From the NCBI GenBank assembly GCA_028673005.1, contig CM054113.1, positions 210,791,504 through 210,855,503 of the forward strand: a stretch of 64,000 bases of DNA, read 5' to 3'. The translations under genes were made by a program, and so were the position numbers. The notes under the pieces were generated by a model that was given only the letters and a program-made list of their open reading frames with translations, searched no databases and was not told the origin of the DNA. Shown piece after piece: positions 21,901 to 33,900 of the stretch. The stretch is from Tanypteryx hageni. Its lineage: Eukaryota > Arthropoda > Insecta > Odonata > Petaluridae. The stretch's first letter is position 1; every line of letters begins with the position of its first letter.

Positions 21901-24900
21901 CTAAAGTTTCTTGCTTTTGTTACTCCTTCCATAACTTTATCTATTTTTAAGGATTGAATGATAGTCTAAACGTAAGCGTAAACAAACACTGGTTGTCAAG
22001 AAGCTGCCTTTTATATAATAAGATTATACTAGATTAGTACTGTACTTGTAATTCCTATGCATCGTATGTATAAATATCTGTTATTTTTTATTAAGTAGGT
22101 AATTTTCTGCAAGTTATCATTTATTTATTTACATATAAAATTTTTATTTTTTCCTGATAAATAAAAATAGAAATGAAAATGTGTGTTGCATTATTATACA
22201 TTGAAATTTGTACGAAAGGCTCGGGTAGCTCGATTACCCTACCGTTATCTTAAAAAGAAGCTCGCAAGCTCGAACTTTTGAAAATCGTTGAGCTTCAGCA
22301 GCTATACCCTACACTAAATCGTATCAAACCGAAATGGATCCTTAAACTAAACTAACTTCGCGACAGACAACTCTTAAAGAAGCACAGCTACAAGAAAAAT
22401 ATTCTTTTTGGAGAATTAAATGCAGCCGCTCACACTTAGACGCGGCGAAGAGAACGGTTTCTAGCAAAAATAAAATGAATTGTTCGGGGGGAATATTTGG
22501 CTGCCTTGCTAGGAGAAGTTTTGTGCGTTAAACAAACCTCTTGGCTGTTCAAGGGTATTTGTTCTTTTCATCGGTTTATTTCAGTTATCTGAGACATAAA
22601 TGTTGCTCTTGTCTTCTAGAAAGATTATACTTTGTAAACAAAGTTAGCATACATGATTTTTCACTCATAAAAAAAGTAATTTGATTGTTTTCCGTGACGA
22701 GGCAGCAGTTGAGGCAAATGAAATTTGAGGCAGCAGTTTCTTAGCTTAGAGCAGTGTAGTTCTCAGTCGAAAGAATTCTTTCGTGCGTTGATGTCTAAGA
22801 AGTCTCTTAGTACAGGCGACGCTCGACTTACACCATTTATACGTTCTGATGATTATGGCATAAATCGAAAGTTATTTTCTGGCAGTATTTGATCGTGTTC
22901 ATTGGCGGCTCCTTCCATAAGGGATAGTGAGACTCATTCCTACCAAAACATTTTAAACCACAGTAACATCTTTCTTTATTGTGATGTAAATTCAGTAATT
23001 AATTTATCCCTTTATTTAAAAATATTCCTTGAATATTATAAATACAAATAAATGAGAGAGCATTCTTTTTTCAATTACATCCAAGACAACCACAAGATGA
23101 TAATTCTCTCCCGTTTTCATCAAACACTGTATTTAGGAGAAAGAATGGTTCTCATCGTCGTTGGTTATCTTATAGTAAATCAAACAATGCACTCTACTGT
23201 ATGGTTTGTCTCGCACATAGTAAAGAACATGAAAGTAATTCGTTTATAGTTGGTATGAAAAACTGGAGGCACGTGCACCAAGGGATTAATGAACATGAAA
23301 ACAGCAAGCACCACAATTATTGCGCAGAAGCTCATATTCTTAGCGTAAATCATAAGGGCATTGAACAACTACTTCTTACAAACCAGAATATTATGAGAAG
23401 GGAAGAAATTGAGAATAATATACAGGTGATGGAAAGAATAATCGAAATTGTAAAATTAATTGGTAAACGGGGGTTAAGTTTCAGAGGAAGTAGTACAACA
23501 GAAGCTGCCTTCACACTCGATAATTCATTGATAGACCATGGGAACTTTCTAGAATTTCTTATTTTGATAAGTAAATATGATCCGTTACTACGGAGACATT
23601 TAGAGAAAGTGGTTAAAAAAAGTCAGATGGCACATAAGTCTGGAAGTAAAGGTCGTTGTAGTTCTTTAACATATCCAAAACGATGGTGAGAAATGTTATA
23701 ATTTCTATTTCTTCGTTAATCAAGAAGATTATTGTCGATGAAGTAAGGAAGGCTGGTATGTTTTCAGTACAACTGGACACAACACAGGATATATCAGTGA
23801 AAGACCAATGTTCAGTTGTAATTCGGTATGTGGATAGTAAAGGCATTCAGGAGAGACTGCTAGCACTTGTGAATTGTATTGACTGTCCAGGAAAAGGTTT
23901 ATATGAACTTCTAAAAAACGTGATAAATGATAATAGCCTAGATATAGGTAAATATATTTCCAACGCGGCAGATGGAGGAGCGAATATGCAAGGTATTTAC
24001 AAAGGCTATTCAACCTGGTTATGTTGTGAGTCGCCAGAACAAATTCATGTTTGATGTTATAGTCATATATTAAATCTTGTAATTAGTGATACCACTCAGT
24101 TGCCTACTCCAGCCACTTCTTTGTTGAATGGAGTTGCTGTTTTTTTTCGGGAGTCCTATTAAAGAATGAATGTGTGGGATCAGACAAGTGGTCAAAATTG
24201 TCAATCTGCAATGCAGAAGCTAACTGATGTTCTTTCAAAATTTGATGAGGAATTAACTTGTGAGCAATTGAAAACTGAACTCGCGAGTTTGGCAAATAAC
24301 TGGGATAGGCTTAAACATACACTAGCTGAGGAGTACTCCCTCCGTACGAATTTTGAAGACTCTGTTAGTGAGACAGATCTCAGAGTAAAGGAAAACGGTG
24401 AATTAGAATATGATGACCAGAATTGTATCTGTAAACATTGCCGCAATTGTACAGTTTGTGTGTATTTCACAATGGACAAATACAATCTATTCAGCAAGGC
24501 CTACAAAAACATTGGATTAGCTTATAAATACTTATTAACACTCTCTATTACTCAGGTGGCTTGCGAAAGAAGTTTTTCAAGTTTAAAATTCATCAAGAAT
24601 AGGTTAAGAAGCACTTTAAATTCAAACATTTAGAGGCATTTGTTCTTATGTCAGTTGAAAACGACATCCTCCATGGTATAGATCATGACACTATCATCGA
24701 TGATGTGTCAAAAAAAAGTTCTTTACTGCAGAAAAATTTGTATTATCATTAATTTACATTTATAATTCTAAATATCTTTGTAGTTTTTTCTCTTTTTACT
24801 TACAGGTCTTTTTTCAATGTGCCGATTATTGTAAAAGAATAAATAAATGCTTAAACAGTTCAAATTTTTCAACTTTTAAGCTTATTATATACTTTCACCA

Positions 24901-27900
24901 GAAAAATCTTTTTGGTTCATAGTTTTAACAATCTATAAGAAGTATGCAATGTTTTACATCATTCTGATGAGATTTTTTAACCATTGTTTTAGTATGCTGA
25001 TTCCATAAAATGCACTTCCTGTAAAATTAATTGTAGTGTACTTTATTTATGATAAAAGTTCTTCTTATAATAAAGGACAGCATTATTTGTATCATTTTGT
25101 AAAACATTATATTGGAAGTTGTATTTATGTAATTCTATTTTTAAACTTTTATTTATTCATAATTTTTAAATAAATTTCGGATTGTATATATAATTGCATT
25201 CGTACGTAACTTAATGGGCCGCTTGTGGATATTTGCCCGGTCAGTTTTATGCCTCCAATCCGCCCCTGCTCATATGTTACAAAATAGAAGGGAAAGAAGA
25301 GGGAATAGCAAATAGGAATTTTCCTGGTCCATATAAGCTCTAAGATTTCGAACTTATTTCCCAAGAACAAGCTGAAGCTCTTCATCTACAATAGGACAAA
25401 TCTTAGTAAAATTCTGGTAAATTGTAAAGATAATTTTGAAATTATGAAAAAAATGTATTTTTAAGCTAAACTGTCGTGGCTGTAATGTGACTTATGTTGG
25501 CCAAACCTAGAGAAATTTCTTTATCAGATGTGGTGAACAAATAGGGTTACCATGTTTTTAATCTTCTTACTACCCAGACGACAGAACTCAAAAATCCAGA
25601 CAAAACCCAGACTTTTAAATTTATCTTGTTAAGCACGAAAAATTGTACTGTGGTGTTATATCAATAAAGGAAATGTAATTAAATATTATCAAAGTAAATT
25701 GTCAGACATAAATGTTTTTATTACTTAAACATTTATGCATAAAAAAGTAAATTGTCAAAAATAAATGTTTTTATTACTTCAACATTTACGCATAAAAATA
25801 TCATAAAATGGAATAATACTTTAAATTTCATGCATTATTATGACTTGTTATCTGAAACAATAGTTTTGAAGATGCAGACTAAATGTGTAAATAATATATA
25901 GGAATAATTTATTAATTAATTAATTCTAGAAAAATATAATTATTAAATATGAAAAGTTTCCAAACATTTACAGTGTAGAGGAACATTGCATTTTTTACAA
26001 ATAAATATTGTCCTCTTGGAGCAATGTTTTCAATGGCGAAAGCATGTTGATCCTTTGGTAATTATATGATCTCTATGATTACATTTTATTGAATCCAGTC
26101 CAAGCAAAATGGATGTGTGTGGACCTCTCCCAGCGGACTCTGAGCCATTTTGTCACTATAGGAACAATACACATTCCCTATGAAAATCTAACAATGGAAT
26201 ATTGTTATTCACCCATTTTCTATAAACAAGCCATCCTTGTACGCAGGAAACAGACTTCCCACGCAAAAAAGACCACCACCACTTTTTGGTTCTAATAGTT
26301 GTTTTGTACTGCTCAACAAATTGATCATTCAGATCAACCCCACCCTTATTAAAATTACAGTAAAACCTTGTTATTTCAAAGTTCAAGGGACCACAAAAAT
26401 ACAACTTCAAATTATCCGGGTTAGAAATAAACAAACTTGAAAAAAAAATAAAATTTCTTACAATCTGCTACTTGGAAAGTAAAATCGCAATATAGTCTTA
26501 TCTATCCGTTCTGCTACAAAACATATTGGACCTAGTTCATACCCATGGCGAATTCATGAACAGAGCTGAAGTGACCACTTAATTCATGATTCACGAACCC
26601 CACCGTGTATGAAAAATAGGCTTGAGTGAACATCCCAATTTTCCAAGTGTGTATATCAAGTTACTCTTTTATGCCACATTTCAGAAGAAAAGACTTTCAA
26701 CTGCACATACTCAGTCAAAAGATTATGAAAATGCATGCTAAAAATATTGGGATAACGCTTGTGTGAAATGTTGTATAGATAATAGATGGGAACTATCACA
26801 TAGTAATTCTCTCCAATTTCATTCATACTTTCCATGGCATCGGTATGGTCAAAAATAATTAATTAATTAATTCTTCATTAGCTCTAGGCAATTTCATACA
26901 TTGCATTGTAATTTTATTTCCATCCATATTACACAGCTGTAATAAAATATATATGCTCACAAAATAACGTGGTCATATTTGTTATGACAGGTGATGATTT
27001 TACAATTATGTGCTTACGAATTCTTTTCTGCAATACGTACTCAACGCATGCTCCCTTTTGGACTGCTGGTGAGGGGATTTAAACCCATGAATTGCATCAT
27101 GCAGGCAGGAGGGAGGGCAAGCTTAGTGTAGTGCATCGAGTTTAAGGGAAGAAAAAACTAAAAAGGCAAACATAAGTATGACATATTTTATGGACAATCT
27201 ATTAGAATTTTAAGAAACACTCGACGAAAACTTCATATGCGGTCGTACTGGGTATGAGGAGATCGCTAATTTCTCTATTTTTTTGAAGCAATAAATTTTC
27301 TTAACTCTGAAAAACCTTGATATATTTCAAAACAGTAACCTTGGACTAGTGTGCTTGATTCTGCAATTTTTACTGTTTTCTTTTTACCTATATTATACGT
27401 CAAATTTTGTGATTGAATTTTTGCATAGTTATGTGAATTGTGGGTTCTAAAAACCCCTATTCAATGCTGAGACTAACCGAAGCTCTGCACGAAAGCTACT
27501 GTGTGGTCGAAGGGGATGCAGGCACTGTTTATCTGCTTTGTGATGTCTCTCACTCTTGAGATGAATATTTTTTCTCCTGCATCAACACTTGAGAGCTAAA
27601 TGGAAAGGGAGGAGGAATGGTCTTTGGATCTGGGCTAGTGCTTGGTTCAGCATTTCTTGAGAACAATATAATGAGAGTGAGAAACACTTATCTGACATAA
27701 ATGCACAAACAAGCCCATTCAAAGTTATTTATGATGCTTCACCAAAAGCATGATCAGAGAGCATGGGAAGCGCTTGGTTCGCACAAAAAATATTCTCTTG
27801 CCACTCTGAGGGAAACATTTACGCTGTATGGAGGCAATTATTTTTTATTATTTTTCCATTATTTTTGTTTAATTTCTAAGAGATTAAAAGAGTCCAACTT

Positions 27901-30900
27901 ATCATGGCATCAACCAATAGAAAAATCCAAGCAATACCTGCTGATGAGAAATAAACAGAAATCTTACTTGAAAGTGATTCCAAAGAAAGTCTCAGTTCAG
28001 AGAGGAATAACATTGAAGATCATGCTCAAATTACTAAGGTAAAAATTTATATTTTTTGGCATTTTTTTGTTGAGTGGGCAAATACGAAACCTCATCTCTC
28101 CTGTCCCTGCGTGCTTCTAGCATCTTTGTTTATCCTTATTTGAAGTTTTTTTCCGAAAAACTTACGGGGAAGAGGTAGAGATCTACGATAAAGCAGTATA
28201 TGTGAAGTAATCCAAGAACCTGGAATAAAGAAGATCTAGTTATGCAAGGATAAGATGATTCCTCTATTTGTATCATTGATGATTTTATTTCATGTTGACT
28301 ATTAAATAAGTAAAAAGAAGTTACCTGTTTTGGGGGCAATGTATATTTCATTTGCGAGAAATGGAGAACAAAAACGCGATGCCCTTGTCATGTACGTGTA
28401 CAAACTTCCCACTTAAACACATAATATGGGTCATGGTTTCGAATTAAACAAAATGTTCTTGGGTCACCAGACCAGATCATGACTTCGAATTTCATTGTAG
28501 ATGTATTTCAAATAATCTGTACTAAAAAGAACACAAAATCCTATGATGTTGGCTGGGGACTGCTCTTAGCTTCGAATTACACGCTATTTCAAATTATCTG
28601 GGATCGAAGTAACGAGGTTTTACTGTATACTGCAAAATAGTCGAAGGCACAGATACAGTTATATTCATTTTCTTGGCTACTGAATAGCATTGAACATTTT
28701 TAAAGAAAGAAAACAGTTTTAAAAATATAAAATATTAGTAAAATATGAGATGATACCTAAAAGTGATATCTTATCTGCCCAGTGGCAACATTTATTGTCA
28801 CCTAAGTTTGTTGTTCAATTGTGGTGGTAATCTTTATATATAATTACTCAATGTCTGTCTGCCCATCCATCCGTCCCCCCTTTTGTCTCTTGAACAGTTT
28901 GTCATAGAGAAATGCTGTAAATGCCATTTTGTTTCTGCCAACTAGGAGATCCCGGGAAAACTATTTTTGTTTCCAGAAGTATCCAGGATTCGACTCCGGG
29001 AGGCAATTACATTTTTCCATATGTTTACACAGGAGTTTTGATTTTTCAGTGCAAGTTTGCTTTCTTTCATTCATTAAAAACTTAAATATGGACCGAATTT
29101 CTCCGTTTTTGCTTTATTTGACGGCTAAAACTATAAAATATCTTATTCTTGCGATGTTTTGATGTTGCACGGAATAATTTCTCAGAAACACACATTTCTT
29201 TTCGAAATTTTATAGCTTTTTCGTACTCTTTCTGAGTGTTGCCCGCATTGTTGCCTCTGATTGAATTAGCATCTATTAAGCCTTCAAATAGACAAAATAA
29301 TTGCATTATCCACTTCGCGCTGTTTATGAAGCATCGAATTTATAGTTGTAATAATGTCAAACTTAATAGATTGCAACATTAATAATTAAAGATTATTATT
29401 ATTTAGTAAACTGCGTGTGGGCTGTGAGCCTTTTTAACGATTGACCAAAAGAAAAAAATCTATTCTCTATTTCAATACTGCAATATGACCTTTTTTGTAT
29501 GGGAGAGACAATTAAAATTGCATATATAAATTATAAAAACAAACGACATTCAAAATATCAGTTGTCTAATTTTAGAAGAAGAAATTGGCTACTAGAGGTC
29601 TGCACAGGATGAAATTTTTGGCCCAGGCCCATTCATAACTGAGTCCAAGTCTGGCCCGGCCCGAGACTTGGCCACAATTTACACTCCCAAGACCGGCCCG
29701 AGGCCCGAAATTTTTTAAATGGGCCTGAATTCGGCCTGATCATGCACTTTTAGCAAAATATACAATAAACGATTCTCTTTATAATACAATTTTTCATTAG
29801 CTTACATTATATAAAAATGTTCAAATCTGAAAAATCAATTTGTATTAATTCATTCAAATCCAAAATTCAGGCTAATGAAAATATTAGGACACGTTTCAAT
29901 TAATGAATATCAATTGCCTGCCTGATATGAAAACAAAAATCAAGTCCTTTTTGTTAAATTTTAAACATTTAAGCATTAAAAGTTTATTAATATTAAACCA
30001 TACATTAATTAAACTTACCATCGAAATGGAGTAAGAAAGGCCATAAAGGATATTTCAAAAATATAAAAATTAAACTTAGGAAAAGTGGAATTTATGAAAA
30101 ATGATTTGACACAGATATAAAATACTGCTAAATAAAAGCTGCTTTAGAGATTACAAAAGAAAAAGAAAGCAATAAAGTTAATACAAAAAATAAGGCAAAG
30201 GAACAAAGAGAAAAAAAGGTTTACTTTAGCTGATTGAAAATTCGATTATCAGTTGAGCCAGACGTTTTCTTCTTTTCCTCCATCATGATGTATTTACACA
30301 TTATTAATTTTACAGTGCAGAATTAGTTAAAAATTTTATCTAATTCGCCGTCTAAATAACACAATTTGCAGAAAATATACTCACTGAAATGTGACGTTTT
30401 CCCCGCTCACAATGTACATCCTGTGCACCTTCCTGCTTTTAATCCATGTTACTACGGAGGAACAAGATGGAATCGAATCTATCACTACTCAGACTTGTTC
30501 GACGATCTTGCACTATGCAGCCTGCTAAGCTAAAGTTTCGTTCGTTTCTTGAGCTTGTGGTTGGAACAGGTAGAATATGTCTTGCCACACGCGACAGTAG
30601 TGGAAACTTTGCTTCATTATTCTTCCCCCAGCCTAGCAGTCCTTTTTGCTTAACATTGCTAACATCTAGTTGTGTATATATCATTATTTTTCATATTGAA
30701 CAATAGGCTGAACAGGGGTATCTTCAAAACCACTTAAGTCAAGAACTTTTAATTTCTTAGTGGAGGAAAGTTGACTATTATTGCTTGTTATGGTCACTAC
30801 TTGCTCTCCCGAGTATGTTGTTATAGTACTGTTGGCCTCCCAACCAATGTTCCCTCTAATGTGGCTATCTGAGCGGAAATGGAGGAGTCTGCGCAGCCTT

Positions 30901-33900
30901 TGTAAATTCACAGCATGAACTGAGCGGCCTTTTATGCAAGAACGTTTTACATTTTTATATGAAAATTAGGTAGAAATAAGAAATCTAAGATTTAATTTCA
31001 TTTATAAAATTTACTATAAGATTATTCTAAGATACCTTTTTTACTTTGTATTAGCCATTTTATGAAAATTGTGATAAAATAGTGCAAAGGGGTTGTCGCT
31101 TTTAGCGGCCTCACTGGTTACCTTGTGTCAACAGAGACTGTATAAGGCAATCGTGATAAGGAAACATGTATTAAAAATAGAACAAAATAGGAACTTTAAT
31201 TTTGAGCGTGACCGCTATGTCACTGTTTTTAGTCTGTGGTACGCAGAGTACAGTAATCTGTGAGCGTGTGTTTAGAAATTTGTTCGCGGGTGTGCAGCCG
31301 CGCAGCTTAGAAGGAACATTGCTCCCAACCTTCTGCACTAGTAGATGCTGGCAGCTGCTCCTCCCTTTTTAATTTAATCATATGTTCTTGCACATCACTC
31401 AATGTGGTTGTATTTTCCTCATCAGTTAGCATTTTTAACTGACAAAAGTTGAGCCACAAAAATGTAGCCACCCGATGAAGTCTTTGAATTTTAAAGTTTT
31501 CCAATAGTACACTTCGAGATTTGTTTTTTAGAGCTATCAGATCATCAGGGTCATCTGGATGTATAGTGAGGTGGTTGAGTAGACTTACTTTAACTAGCAG
31601 AACCAAAGGAAGGGTTGAACATGTATCTTCTTCTAGTTCTGATGAAGCCTCTTTAAATGGTTTAAGAAAATTTACTAACATTGATAACGTTTCTTGTTGT
31701 AAATGGCACATTCTTTGTTCTTCCTCTCGACATCTCAAAATATTCTCAATTTCTTCGCATGTTTCATTAAGGGACTCGTACATCTCAATTCTACTGTAAA
31801 AACGTGTTTCGCATTCTTGATGTAATGTTTTTGACAAATTTTTCACTTGCACAGATTTTTTAAGATATGTTGGAAGCATGTGCGGATCCAAGGGGTGGGG
31901 GGGCGATGGGGGTGATCGCCCCCCCCCCCTTGGATACTCTCTGGGACAAGAGAATAAGCAGGCTGTCAGGTGGCGGGATGGTTTCTTCAGTAGGCTTAGG
32001 TTATTGAATAGATTCTTCTTCGAAATTTCCCATTCTTCTTGTCTTTATGTCACTGCCGACGTATTGTCCTAGCAAAAAGGGTCTGTTGGAGATAGTGTCA
32101 CCCTGGGCGGTGCTGAAACTTGCTAATTGGTGTGGTGGGGAGGAGAATGGGATTCCCAGGATTTTCAACGAATGGCGAGTGAAGGGGAAGGAACCTATCC
32201 ACGTGGGACATTGCCTTCGAATGCTCTCAATGTGCGCACTCCGGGCGCGTAGCCTTTTGGAGAACCCTCGCACCAGGTGCAGTAAAGATAGTATCATATG
32301 AATGCTCTCTCTCTTTCGAACCGCGAGTAGGGGCAATGGCCATGTCAACAACCTACGCTACCAGCTAGGTGCCAGTAAAAGGATGAAACAAAGCCATCGG
32401 TTTATGCCTTGGTTCTCCTTCCACCCTCATTCACTGGTGTCAATTCATTTTGTTCATACGAATGGCTATAATTTAAGAAGCTTTTTAGATGTCTCTTCTT
32501 GAGTTTACCCAAAAGGACTACGATGATATTTCTAAATACACATTTTGGAATTTACCCCTCCCCCCGTTTGCTTAGAGTGCTTCCCCACTTCTGAGCTTTT
32601 CCATCTCCCAAAATCCTTTACAAGGGGCCTTTCTCTATCTCAGGTTTTCCCATCATTGTTTTCAAGAGCTTACGAGCATTTTAAGATCATTCATTCAGTG
32701 ATTCGCTAGTGCGTGTGTGATAGTTTGCCGGAGAAGTACTATAAGTTACAAGTGTCGCAGAAGTATATAGTCGGTACATACAATCAGGTTTTGCACTACA
32801 TTGTGTCCCACAATTCAGCATTACAGCAGCAGTTCTACAAGTATTCGAAATACCATCACTTCAAGAGTGATTATTACTTCTTTGGTGATAGACGACAAAC
32901 ATGCAGCAGAAGAATTCTACAATTATCTGTAAGTGATTTCTTACGAAATTTTTGTTTATTTTCTCTATATTCAAATTCAAATCACTAAAAATGCAACAAT
33001 CAATGTCTGATAAAAGTATTATTATTTTAAAAATTATTCCATCGAATTTATCTTTAAAAGGGAATTTATATATTTAGTCATAGTATTATACTTGATTCAG
33101 CATTGAAGATGTATAGTTAAATTTAGTATATTATTAACGTGAATCATTATTTGAACCTTTTCAGATATACCCTGATTAAAATGAAATCAAACAGACAAAA
33201 GCGCCAGAAAATGTTGCATTTTTATCTTATTTCTTCAAAAAAAGAATCTAATAAATTCGAGCAATGAAGAAGTGGAAGTAGCAGTGTCTACACTACTACC
33301 TGTCGACTCCTTGAAGAGAGATATACGCTTATGAAGATAACAGTTCAGTTATTTCATCGTTTCATTCTGTAGATATCGAACATTATATTAGTGATAGTAG
33401 TGCAACGGTGAAGAATGATATCGGTATTTAGCTTGGAGGAAAATTAGATGATTTAACAAAGAAAGAACTTCGTTTTGTGCACCTAAAAATTATGTCTTTC
33501 CTTTATCTGAGCATCAAAAGAACGGCAAAGTTGAAAAGAGATACCTCGATCAAACTCACTTAGATAGATTCACTTTGGGTAGTATATTCTCCAATAAAGC
33601 AGGGAATTTACTGTAAATATTGTTCCTTGTTCGCTCCTACAACTGTTGGTTCAATTAAATGTAAAACTCAGACCGGGGTTTTAGTTTCAAAGCCGCTTAC
33701 TGCATTTTCAAAATTATTGGGCAAGGATGGTCTTCTTGAAAAAACACCAAGGCAGCGCTTATTATAATAGCTCTGTGGAATCGGCGAAAATGTTTTTAAG
33801 GAACTTTGGCAAGCCCGAAACTGAAGTTCAAAACATGTTAATTTCAGGGAGACTGAAGCAAGTTCAAGAGAATCGAAGGGGCATCTTTTGCCTATTGTTG

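Larger units (their letters stand above)
19065..22306. mobile_element. Non-autonomous hAT with GCTCGAGC-rich ends
   Basis: Flanked by the perfect 8-bp duplication CCCTACAC (19057-19064 and 22307-22314). Termini are TAGAGCTGCTGG and, reverse complemented, TATAGCTGCTGA. Just inside both ends there are several GCTCGA, GCTTGAG and GAGCTC words, likely subterminal transposase sites. No transposase was recognised in the roughly 1.9 kb that is not mariner. Confidence 0.82.
18986..25268 (+). mobile_element. hAT element with DUF4371-type transposase (inactive)
   Basis: Flanked by the perfect 8-bp duplication CTCATATG (18978-18985 and 25269-25276). Termini are CAGGGGTAGATTGGG and, reverse complemented, CAGGGGCGGATTGGA. 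It holds a broken transposase at about 23052-24660 and a second, smaller hAT (19065-22306) that carries a mariner. Confidence 0.92.

Noticed and set aside
27701..28042. 113-codon frame inside the pogo-like element
   Set aside because: No CENP-B, HTH or DDE motif was found; not called as a transposase.
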